Shown here one piece after another: positions 36,864 to 44,145 of a stretch of DNA of 64,000 nt (position 1 is its first letter; each line of letters begins with the position of its first letter). The position numbers and the translations under genes are program-made. A model generated the notes under the pieces. That model searched no databases. It saw only the letters and a list, made by a program, of their open reading frames with translations, and had not been told where the DNA came from. The stretch is from Bacillota bacterium (lineage in GTDB: Bacteria; Bacillota; Clostridia; Christensenellales; Aristaeellaceae): positions 1-64,000 of the forward strand of contig JAEZHM010000088.1 of NCBI GenBank assembly GCA_023416585.1, written 5' to 3'.

Positions 36864-37493
36864 ATGAAGAAATCAAGTTTCATTTTCAAATACGCAGGCG
36901 TTGCGTGCATACCGGTATACATTGCCTTTACGTTTGCGGCCCACCTGAACAACAGACAGCTAAATCCCTTTGAAAACTGGCTTAGCGACTACGGCAACCC
37001 ACTTTTAAGCCCTGGCGGCGCTGTTTTTTACAATATCGGATGTGTATTAACCGCCCTCCTTCTTGCCGTCTTCTATACAGGGATGGTCCGCTGGTACAGG
37101 CGCGGGCGTGATGCAAGGAAGACGAATATCAGCTTCGCCGCCGCCCAGTTTAGCGGGCTTGTGGGGTCGGTATTTTTGATATTGGCGGCTGTTTTTCCGC
37201 TTGGCACAAATACTCCGCTGCACAGCGCGTTCAGTACAGTCAATATGATAGCTATGGATTGTTTTCTAAGCTTTACAGCAATTGGCTTTTTTATGGATCC
37301 TAAAATGAACAAGTTCATCGGCATCTTTGGCTTGATCACATCCGTTTTCAATATTGTCACTATGAACGCGTTTGACAACTTCTATATTTCAGAGTGGATA
37401 TACTTCCTGCTGTTTATGGCCTACATGGTACTTGCAACGCTTCAATACGACCATATTGCCGGAAAGAAAGATGCCGGGGATTTTCGTGCCTGA
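36864..37493 (+). CDS. DUF998 integral membrane protein
   Basis: 209 residues from the ATG at 36864 (AGGAGG seven bases upstream). Six hydrophobic segments and the NWLSDYGNPLLSPGGAVFYNIG stretch after the first helix are typical of DUF998. FPLGTNTPLHSAFS lies between helices four and five. Function unknown; no partner gene is obvious. Confidence 0.8.
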   Translation: MKKSSFIFKYAGVACIPVYIAFTFAAHLNNRQLNPFENWLSDYGNPLLSPGGAVFYNIGCVLTALLLAVFYTGMVRWYRRGRDARKTNISFAAAQFSGLVGSVFLILAAVFPLGTNTPLHSAFSTVNMIAMDCFLSFTAIGFFMDPKMNKFIGIFGLITSVFNIVTMNAFDNFYISEWIYFLLFMAYMVLATLQYDHIAGKKDAGDFRA

Positions 37494-37597
37494 CTAAATC
37501 CATGTTTTCAAGGTATAGCACGCAAGCCATTGTATCTTGCGTGTTTTACATGATCACGGATAAGGGCGGAAACTCAGTTGTTTCCTTACAAAAATAT

Positions 37598-37652
37598 TCC
37601 ATATACATATATGGATTGACAGGATGACATCCCATGATCCAAGAGCTATAAT
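37598..37652 (+). promoter_or_regulatory. MATE gene promoter with upstream palindrome
   Basis: A perfect dyad TCCATATACATATATGGA (37598-37615) lies just upstream of ATGACA (37624-37629) and TATAAT (37647-37652), which are 17 bases apart. The dyad is a candidate operator. A TTGACA at 37616 is spaced 25 bases from the -10 and is probably not used. Confidence 0.5.
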
Positions 37653-37684
37653 AGTTTCCGTGATTGCAATAAGCGGAGGCACAA

Positions 37685-39067
37685 ATGCTGCTTAATGGGT
37701 TGAAGCTTAATAAGCTCAAGTTCGATAGGCCCAGGGATAAGGAGATTATCGGCATGGCGTGGCCGTCCATCGCCGAACAGGTTCTGGAAATGATGGTGGG
37801 CCTCGTATCCATGATGTTCATGGGGAGTCTGGGAAACCCGGCGGTAGCCGCGGTCGGCATGGTGACCACCCTGATGAACTTCATTCAAACGGTTTTTTCG
37901 GGGCTGTCCATAGGCACCACGGTGGTCATTGCCAGGGTCACCGGCGAAGGCGATATTGCTGAGGCGAAAAGGACGCTGGTGCAATCCATGTATATGGCTG
38001 CGGTGGCAGGCCTCCTCCTTATGATTGCAGGTAAGGCATTCAGCACACCCATCATCCGGTTTTTCATGGGCGGGGCGGACAAAGAAGTGCTTTCTCTTGG
38101 CAGCGCTTATTTCGGTATTGTTTTGTTCAACCTTCCCTGCCTGGTCCTGGATATCATCGTGTCGGGGGCCATGCGGGGAGCGGGCGACGTAAAGCCGCCG
38201 ATGATCATAACGGGCGGCGTCAATATTCTCAATATCATCTTAAACTACGCGCTGATATTTGGCGTGCCGTTTCTTCACATTCCCGCCATGGGCGTCCGCG
38301 GTTCCGCGATCGCCGTAACGGTGTCAAGGATCACCGGGGTAACCGTCAGGGTACTTGTCCTGTATACGTACAAAAAGCTCAAGCTCAAGCTGAGCCTTAA
38401 GGATGACTACAGGTTTAAGCCCGCGCTCATGAAAAGGGTCATTCACATCGGAGTGCCTGGCTTCATTGAGCAGGCGGTCGTGCAGGGAGGCTTTTTGGCG
38501 CTGCAGGTTGTGATCGTCTCCATGGGCACGGTTGCGATGGCGGCCTACCAGATAGGCATCAACATCAACGCCATTGTATTTTTCCCCATATTCGGCTTTG
38601 CCATTGCCAATACAACGCTGGTGGGGCAGAGCCTGGGCGAGCGGGATTATGAAAAGGCGCAGACGTACGCCTATGAAAGCCTGAAGCTTTCAATGCTGCT
38701 GGCGTTTGCGCTGGGGATTCTCACCTTTTCCTTCGCGCCTCAATTGGCGATGCTGTATACCACAGACCCGGAAACCATCCGGGAGGCCACGGTCATCGTG
38801 TGCGTCTTCGGCGTGCTGGAGCCGCTGCTTGCGATACTCAACGTATGCTCCGCAACGCTGAAAGCCGCGGGAGATATCAAATACGTCATGGTCACCTCGC
38901 TGATCGGGCTGTGGCTGCTTCGGGTATTGCCTGCCTTTGCGCTGGACAGGCTGCTGGGATGGGGCCTTACAGCCGTCTGTGTGTCGATCTTTCTGGATTT
39001 TTCCGTAAGGTCCGTTATGTATCTTGTGCGCATGAACAAGGGCACGTGGAAGTATTTGAAGGTGTGA
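37685..39067 (+). CDS. MATE family multidrug efflux transporter
   Basis: 460 residues with about 12 TM helices. Typical MATE features include IIGMAWPSIAEQVLEMMVGL in helix 1, GNPAVAAVGM in helix 2, MRGAGDVKPPM, and the second-half repeat GVPGFIEQAVVQGGF with MAAYQIGININA. Uses Na+ or H+ gradients to export cationic drugs. Start set by GGAGG six bases upstream. It is a single-gene unit with its own promoter. Confidence 0.93.
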   Translation: MLLNGLKLNKLKFDRPRDKEIIGMAWPSIAEQVLEMMVGLVSMMFMGSLGNPAVAAVGMVTTLMNFIQTVFSGLSIGTTVVIARVTGEGDIAEAKRTLVQSMYMAAVAGLLLMIAGKAFSTPIIRFFMGGADKEVLSLGSAYFGIVLFNLPCLVLDIIVSGAMRGAGDVKPPMIITGGVNILNIILNYALIFGVPFLHIPAMGVRGSAIAVTVSRITGVTVRVLVLYTYKKLKLKLSLKDDYRFKPALMKRVIHIGVPGFIEQAVVQGGFLALQVVIVSMGTVAMAAYQIGININAIVFFPIFGFAIANTTLVGQSLGERDYEKAQTYAYESLKLSMLLAFALGILTFSFAPQLAMLYTTDPETIREATVIVCVFGVLEPLLAILNVCSATLKAAGDIKYVMVTSLIGLWLLRVLPAFALDRLLGWGLTAVCVSIFLDFSVRSVMYLVRMNKGTWKYLKV

Positions 39068-39215
39068 CACTGTCCTGCAATACGCTTTTGCTTAATGTCA
39101 TTTAATGCGCAGCGAAGAATCTTGAACCCCTTGCTGTATAAAGATTCTTCTGTCGCTTCTTCCTTTACTTACTCGTTTCGTACTTTACACAAAGACACCC
39201 CCCCTATGTTCGCGA

Positions 39216-39250
39216 AAAGAGACCTGCCGCATTTGGCAGGTCTCTTTCCT
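39216..39250. terminator. Bidirectional terminator between convergent genes
   Basis: AAAGAGACCTGCC and GGCAGGTCTCTTT pair across a six-base loop. T-rich flanks exist on both strands. It serves the MATE gene and the small gene at 39342 on the opposite strand. An extra AAGAATCTT/AAGATTCTT hairpin lies at about 39116-39148. Confidence 0.7.
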
Positions 39251-39341
39251 TAACTCATGTCCGATTTCATCTATGACGACAACGTTTGATATGATCACAT
39301 GGCTTGACTTTGTGTGAATTTCATCCTCCGGTGTGCTTCTT

Positions 39342-39512
39342 TTATTGAACCCATGTCTTTTTGCTGTCAAGATGCTTCACAAAGGATTTCAGCTGGCCGA
39401 TGGACTCGAATTTCATTCCGCTTTGCTCGATAGACTCTTGTATGACAGGGGCCAGGGATGAAAAAAACCGTTTCATTTCGGGATCTGTAAATGGATTTTT
39501 CTCCGCGGGCAT
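39342..39512 (-). CDS. 56-residue small protein
   Basis: ATG at 39512 with GGAGGTG six bases upstream. The product starts MPAEKNPFTDPEMKRFFSSL and continues with a helical segment and KHLDSKKTWVQ. Strong ribosome site and the flanking terminator make it a real gene. No family recognised. Confidence 0.6.
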   Translation of the reverse strand: MPAEKNPFTDPEMKRFFSSLAPVIQESIEQSGMKFESIGQLKSFVKHLDSKKTWVQ

Positions 39513-39789
39513 AAAAATCACCTCCGTTAAAAGTATCTGCCGGAATGCCAACTTTATTCAAAGCGGCAGCAGGCAGCGGTTGTGGCAATTGCAAAGGAAG
39601 GCACATCGCCCGCGGTGTACAAGGCAGCGTACCAGCAGAGAGCTGTGGGGCGAATGATGCACCGGCATGCACGAATGCTTAAAGAATCAGAGGGAGCGTC
39701 ATATCTTTGCATCCACACAGGTTGCAAACGGAAAGCATAAACTGAATATGGACTTGTACTCACTTTAAATTTACCAAGGGGGGTTCATC

Positions 39790-41166
39790 ATGATTGATTT
39801 GTTGGCCCGCAGCGGCAACTTGCTGCAAAACCCCAGTTTTGAAACGGATTTGGCCTTTTGGCAGTCGAATAATGTAGCAACCAGCGACACGAATGCGGCG
39901 GAAGGGACCCAAGTAGCCAGACTGGGCCCAGGTGTGGCAAGCCTCTATCAGGATGTAGTACTGGGACCGCTGCAGCGAAAACCTTTGTTTTTAAGCTTTA
40001 TCGTGTATACCACAACATTCTCTCCGGGTGATTTGCTCATCGAAGTGCTCTGGCTGAACGCAATTGGCACCGTCATCGGTACGGGCCTGCGGGCCACTAT
40101 GCCCACTTTTGTAATTTCCGATGTCCGGAACACTTTCTTTGATGTAACCGAACGCCCGCCGCTTGGCGCAGTGGTTGCACGGCTCAAGTTCAGTAGAAAC
40201 GCATCCGCCTTGCCTATACTGCTGGACCTTATAAACCTCGCGCCGGTCGAAACACCCAACCTTGTAGAAAACCCGAGCTTTGAATTAGGCTTGGCTGGCT
40301 GGAATTCAGTCAATTTTGAAAGCAATTTCTCAGCAGTGTGGGAAGGCGGCGCAGAGGCGCGGCAATCGGGAGTGGTGCCAGGACTTCTCACGCAGGAGAT
40401 CCTGGTCAATCCCTTCCTGCCAGGCACAGCCTATCTGTTAAGCTTTGCTGCTCAGACGGTCATATCATCAACGGTCAGGGCGCGTTTGATCTGGCTGGAT
40501 GTGCTGGGGAATCCCATCGGCGCGCCTGGAATCGACGCCACCATTGTTGCGGCTACGCTGATAGGACAAGGCAAATATTTGAACTTTGTGCAGCTGAGCG
40601 GGCCGGTGCCTATTGGTACGGTAAGGGCCAGGCTTGAGTTTACCGCCTCTGGTGTCGCCGGTTCGGACCTCAAACTTGATCAGGTCATCCTGGTGCGGGT
40701 TGCCTCGCCCAATCTTATAGAAAATTCTGAGTTTGACAATGGCTTGACTGGCTGGACTGCATCGGGCGTAGGGGTATTGAACACCGGCGGTTATGTGGGG
40801 CAGAATTTTGCGCAGCTTGCATCTACCGGTGCTTTTATCAATCAAAGGGTCACGCTTCCTCGTGGTGCGGCCGGCCAAGATTTCCTTTTGAACTTTGCAC
40901 TGCACTATGGCGAAACTGATAGCATCTACGGCAATGTGTATGCACAGGTTCACTGGTTGGACGTGCTGGGGAATGAGATAGGGCTCGGGCTGGCAATTAC
41001 CGTGTTACAGTCGGTACAGCCGTCAAAACAGTGGCAGGTGTATACCGGCTTCACCGAGCGTGCCCCCTTGGGCGCGGTCTCCGCCAGGATCCAGTTCACG
41101 AAATCCTCAGGCAGCGCGAATACCGAAATCGGCCTAGACAGCGTGATATTCGCAAAAGTGGACTAG
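39790..41166 (+). CDS. Protein of three carbohydrate-binding-like jelly-roll repeats
   Basis: 458 residues made of three related domains of about 150 residues. Each opens with an N-P-S-F-E or N-S-E-F type motif (LLQNPSFETDLAFWQ; LVENPSFELGLAGWN; LIENSEFDNGLTGWT), and each contains a WLDVLGNEIG-type strand and ends with a P-L-G-A-V-x-A-R strand. This resembles CBM4/9 and the NTTRR-F1 domain. No signal peptide and no enzyme domain. In Bacilli such proteins occur on spore surfaces; here that is inference. Start set by a GGGGGG purine run. Confidence 0.7.
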   Translation: MIDLLARSGNLLQNPSFETDLAFWQSNNVATSDTNAAEGTQVARLGPGVASLYQDVVLGPLQRKPLFLSFIVYTTTFSPGDLLIEVLWLNAIGTVIGTGLRATMPTFVISDVRNTFFDVTERPPLGAVVARLKFSRNASALPILLDLINLAPVETPNLVENPSFELGLAGWNSVNFESNFSAVWEGGAEARQSGVVPGLLTQEILVNPFLPGTAYLLSFAAQTVISSTVRARLIWLDVLGNPIGAPGIDATIVAATLIGQGKYLNFVQLSGPVPIGTVRARLEFTASGVAGSDLKLDQVILVRVASPNLIENSEFDNGLTGWTASGVGVLNTGGYVGQNFAQLASTGAFINQRVTLPRGAAGQDFLLNFALHYGETDSIYGNVYAQVHWLDVLGNEIGLGLAITVLQSVQPSKQWQVYTGFTERAPLGAVSARIQFTKSSGSANTEIGLDSVIFAKVD

Positions 41167-41260
41167 GGGCTGTATTTAAAACGCAGGTAACGTATTTTTA
41201 AGCATCTTCAACATCGGTGTTTAACAAAACCCTAACCCATGGAAAGTGTTTTCAGGTGAG

Positions 41261-41294
41261 TCCCGAGAGCAGCAACGCTTTCGGGATTTTTATT
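41261..41294 (+). terminator. Terminator after the jelly-roll protein gene
   Basis: TCCCGA and TCGGGA with an inner AGC/GCT pairing, followed by TTTTTATT. Confidence 0.7.
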
Positions 41295-41416
41295 ATCGGC
41301 TGCGGTGCTTACGCAAATCAATTACTTCACGTTGTCACTTTGGATTATCCTTGTGCGAAAACACATGGAATCGTCTCCTGTGCTATCCTCTATGTTATTT
41401 TAGTTGCGCCTCCATT

Positions 41417-41710
41417 TTAGCAACAGTCACCGCCGCCTGAACAATCACAACTCGGTTCTTTTCCAGTAAGCCAGCCCTTCATAACAGCGGCTGCACACCC
41501 CACACCTGAATCAACAGCAATAGCATGTGCAGGACAGTTTACCGCGCAGGCACCGCACTCCATACATAGGTCTTTGTCATATATCTGTGCTTTTCTATCA
41601 TTGATCTTGAATACGCCATGCGGACATACCTCTGTACATCTCCCGCACCCAACACACTTTTCACTAAAAAGGCGAAGTGTCGCCACGTTTTTTAAATATC
41701 TATGTTTCAT
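41417..41710 (-). CDS. hgcB: HgcB, ferredoxin of mercury methylation
   Basis: 97 residues from the ATG at 41710 (GAGGG six bases upstream; the ATG at 41716 abuts it). Two [4Fe-4S] motifs, CVGCGRCTEVCP (19-29) and CMECGACAVNCP (49-59), are followed by GVGCAAAV (C72) and a cysteine-rich tail SCDCSGGGDCC ending in two adjacent Cys. An extra Cys after the second cluster and a terminal Cys pair are the known marks of HgcB. It lies 13 bases after hgcA. Known role: reduce the HgcA corrinoid and probably bind Hg(II) for methyl transfer. Confidence 0.93.
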   Translation of the reverse strand: MKHRYLKNVATLRLFSEKCVGCGRCTEVCPHGVFKINDRKAQIYDKDLCMECGACAVNCPAHAIAVDSGVGCAAAVMKGWLTGKEPSCDCSGGGDCC

Positions 41711-41723
41711 AATCATCCCTCTT

Positions 41724-42848
41724 TTAAGCCCACAAGCTCTTGATCAACAACAGTACAATTCCCGCTACAGATGAAAGTACAATAAACGGCACCGCTACCT
41801 TCATTTCCTTAATAACGCCAGAGAAGGAAGTATACGTAGATGAGCCTGTAAAATTCATAGCCAAATATGCTGAATACGACGGCAGTACCAGCAGATAACT
41901 TATGGAGCGAAGGAAAAATTCAGAGGAAAACCAGCCGTTTAGCAATATACATCCCAGTGTCCAGAATAGCCCTAACAGCCATCCCTTCCATGCGAACGCT
42001 TTACCGGGAATAAAGGGGAGGAATACAGGCGTAAGAACGGTTCCCATGACCACGGCGCCTAAATACATAATGAGATCCGCCAGCACAAAAGGCTGTGCAG
42101 CAAACAGGTTAATAAGGAACAATACTCCGAAAACCATTAATGAAGTCTTTGCAGCAGCCACCAGTTCCATGGGAGTGAGAACCAACCTGTCCCATGTTGA
42201 GAATTTTACAGTTCGCATTTCCTCTGTGGCGCTGAAGCCGGAATTTACAAATGCCTTTATATCCTTTGCTCTTACAGGGCCGTAAAGCACTGAAAATCCG
42301 GTTTGCTTCGTCACTTCATAAGCGCTTACACCAGAAGCGCCCAACTGTGGCAATATCAACGTTCTATGCGATACGATTTTTGATAATCTTGTTTTTGATA
42401 TACGTTTTACTAATTCATTGGTACCAAACGTACCTTTACCGGCAGCGCACCAGACGTTGATTCCCTTCGTATCGAGAATCAAAAGCCAGCAACTTAAGCC
42501 TGTAAGCTCTTGTCTTAATGTATCGAATGTCAGTTTATAGTTTGCACTCACCAAAACAGGAGATGCTTGATCAGGATTTCCTATGGCATAAAGGCCAGGA
42601 TCGACCGTGTAATCCATTCTCCCTATGCCCCAGCGTACTTTCCACGCACCCAACGTATCATTCATATTCAATGTCGTGGAAACAATAGGTGCAGCACCTT
42701 GTGAAGTATGGATTTCACCCACTATCCATTTTTCGTTTATCTTTCTTGGCGGGAGGGCTTCCGCCTCATTATTATTGCCAACTGAGCAGCAACAGCTTTT
42801 CTCCTTATTTATTTTCATTACACTCTTTACAACAATTTGCTTTTTCAT
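41724..42848 (-). CDS. hgcA: HgcA, corrinoid protein of mercury methylation
   Basis: 374 residues. The signature cap-helix N-V-W-C-A-A-G-K occurs exactly at 131-138 (C134 is the predicted cobalt ligand), in GINVWCAAGKGTFGTNELV. The soluble corrinoid domain resembles the carbon monoxide dehydrogenase/acetyl-CoA synthase corrinoid protein. Five TM helices follow (about 228-372), as expected. It overlaps arsR by 44 bases; an internal ATG at 42818 is an alternative start. An N-terminal KSCCCS cluster (19-21) before the domain is unusual. It transfers a methyl group to Hg(II) with HgcB. Confidence 0.95.
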   Translation of the reverse strand: MKKQIVVKSVMKINKEKSCCCSVGNNNEAEALPPRKINEKWIVGEIHTSQGAAPIVSTTLNMNDTLGAWKVRWGIGRMDYTVDPGLYAIGNPDQASPVLVSANYKLTFDTLRQELTGLSCWLLILDTKGINVWCAAGKGTFGTNELVKRISKTRLSKIVSHRTLILPQLGASGVSAYEVTKQTGFSVLYGPVRAKDIKAFVNSGFSATEEMRTVKFSTWDRLVLTPMELVAAAKTSLMVFGVLFLINLFAAQPFVLADLIMYLGAVVMGTVLTPVFLPFIPGKAFAWKGWLLGLFWTLGCILLNGWFSSEFFLRSISYLLVLPSYSAYLAMNFTGSSTYTSFSGVIKEMKVAVPFIVLSSVAGIVLLLIKSLWA

Positions 42849-43140
42849 TGCAAATACAATCCTCCTTACTGGAAGTTAGGTTGCAGTAAAACTGCTTCGT
42901 TTTGCTGATGGTATCTGTGTCAAGCGAGTAATACGTCCATTTGCCTTTTTCGTTTGCTTTTACTAACCCGCATGCACACAGGAGTTTCATATGATGTGAC
43001 AGTGTGGATTGAGACATTTGAAACTTTTCTAAAATCATACAGGCACAAAGCTCGCCGCAGGAAAGCATGTCAACGATCATGACCCTTTTGGGGTCTCCAA
43101 GTGCCTTGAATACTTTTGCTTGCGCCACATACTTTTCCAC
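42805..43140 (-). CDS. ArsR/SmtB family metalloregulator upstream of hgcA
   Basis: 111 residues. VFKALGDPKRVMIVDML and SQSTLSHHMKLLCACGLV form the winged helix. The metal box is GELCAC (C32, C34) with C28 nearby, matching the ELCVC box of arsenical sensors. The C-terminus adds a cysteine cluster (C86, C95, C97, C103, C104, C107), which could bind soft metals. It overlaps hgcA, so the three genes form one transcript. Likely represses arsR-hgcAB and releases on binding a thiophilic metal. ArsR-type regulators are known neighbours of hgcAB. Confidence 0.9.
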   Translation of the reverse strand: MEKYVAQAKVFKALGDPKRVMIVDMLSCGELCACMILEKFQMSQSTLSHHMKLLCACGLVKANEKGKWTYYSLDTDTISKTKQFYCNLTSSKEDCICNEKANCCKECNENK

Positions 43141-43164
43141 ATTAACACCTCAAATCTATAGAGT

Positions 43165-43201
43165 TCGATATGATTATATGCATCAAATCGAGAAATGTAA
43201 A
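43165..43201 (-). promoter_or_regulatory. arsR-hgcAB promoter with ArsR-type palindrome
   Basis: On the minus strand, TTTACA (43196-43201) and TATAAT (43173-43178) are 17 bases apart. A 27-bp dyad (43165-43191), arms TCGATnTGAT and ATCAnATCGA around a seven-base centre, covers the -10. Its place and symmetry fit repression by the ArsR protein whose start is 25 bases downstream. Confidence 0.7.
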
Positions 43202-43235
43202 TATGATTTTCAACTTAAAACAAAAGAGCATGAAG

Positions 43236-43268
43236 AAACCCCGCAAGCGTTTATTTCTTGCGGGGTTT
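43236..43268. terminator. Hairpin between arsR promoter and tRNA genes
   Basis: AAACCCCGCAAG and CTTGCGGGGTTT pair across nine bases, followed by CGTTTTT on the + strand. It lies downstream of the minus-strand tRNA genes and insulates them from the hgc promoter. Confidence 0.65.
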
Positions 43269-43276
43269 CGTTTTTC

Positions 43277-43368
43277 TGGCGGAGAAGCCGGGATTTGAAC
43301 CCGGGCGGCGCTTATCGCACCCTACTCCCTTAGCAGGGGAGCCCCTTCGGCCTCTTGGGTACTTCTCC
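43277..43368 (-). tRNA. tRNA-Ser (GCU)
   Basis: On the minus strand the acceptor GGAGAAG pairs with CTTCTCC, followed by encoded CCA. The T arm reads CGGGTTCAAATCCCG. The anticodon loop CTGCTAA gives GCT. A long variable arm (GGAGTAGGGTGCG... type) is typical of class II tRNA-Ser. Confidence 0.93.
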
Positions 43369-43405
43369 ATAAGCCGGTTTGTTATAGAATTCCCGGGGAA
43401 AAAAA

Positions 43406-43495
<90 letters not shown>

Positions 43496-44145
43496 ATGTT
43501 TAAAGAACCAGCGAGGGTTATTATATCAGGGTTTCTAAGCAAAGTCAACGGGAAAATGGTCATTTTGGGATTTGGGGTAGAATGTTTTTCTAACTTCACT
43601 TTTGGACGAAAGTGCAGAATTAACATCATCATGCAATGCAAAAGTAAGAATGAACAGAATATACTTCCGCACACCAAAGTCAAGTATCAGCCCATAGTCG
43701 GATTGCAAAGCGAAAAGTAAATTTTCGCGAGGGTTATACAATCATGGATATTATCTCCAGAATCATTCCTTGACATCTTGATGCCTTAGGCAAGATAAAT
43801 GTAGAGCATCTGGATATTCTATTTCGATAACCCTGATTCCTATCGCATGGTGGCCAACCCCGCCTACGAGGCGGAAATTGATCCGCCTACGAAGTGTTTT
43901 TGCACATCGATCCATACGACAAACTGGGCGGGGAGTGCGAATGCTCCGTACGGGGATTAGAGGACGCTAGACCGATAATGATCTTGAAATAGTGGCCGTT
44001 CAAAAAGAGAATCGTGCTAAAGCAAGCAAAACTACCTCTTTTTGTCGCATTGTCAAAAAGAAAACAAAAGGACGAGATGAGCAAAGGCAATCGGCGGTAA
44101 CAACAAAGCGAATGCGATGATAAATAATTCACTCAAAAGGAATCT
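43496..44145. other. 650-bp A+T-rich gap after the tRNA-Ser pair
   Basis: No intact gene is supported. Positions 43535-43741 contain short frames without ribosome sites. From about 43780 to 43992, frames 1 and 3 carry stretches such as YRMVANPAYEAEID and FLHIDPYDKLGGECECSV that read like one protein broken by a frameshift and stops. The stretch after that (to 44145) shows nothing. Confidence 0.4.
43780..43992 (+). pseudogene. Degraded protein-coding remnant next to the tRNA genes
   Basis: Segments RMVANPAYEAEID and then, in another frame, HIDPYDKLGGECECSVRGLE, followed by DARPIMILK and a stop, look like consecutive parts of one conserved C-terminal region. There is no start codon with a ribosome site. 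Family not recognised; the position next to tRNAs suggests a decayed mobile-element gene. Confidence 0.3.

Noticed and set aside
41217..41420. Small + strand frame after the jelly-roll gene
   Set aside because: It covers a terminator hairpin and has no ribosome site.
41724..42848. HgcA being an ordinary CdhD-type corrinoid protein
   Set aside because: The exact NVWCAAGK motif, five C-terminal TM helices and adjacent HgcB with terminal Cys pair are specific to the mercury-methylation family.
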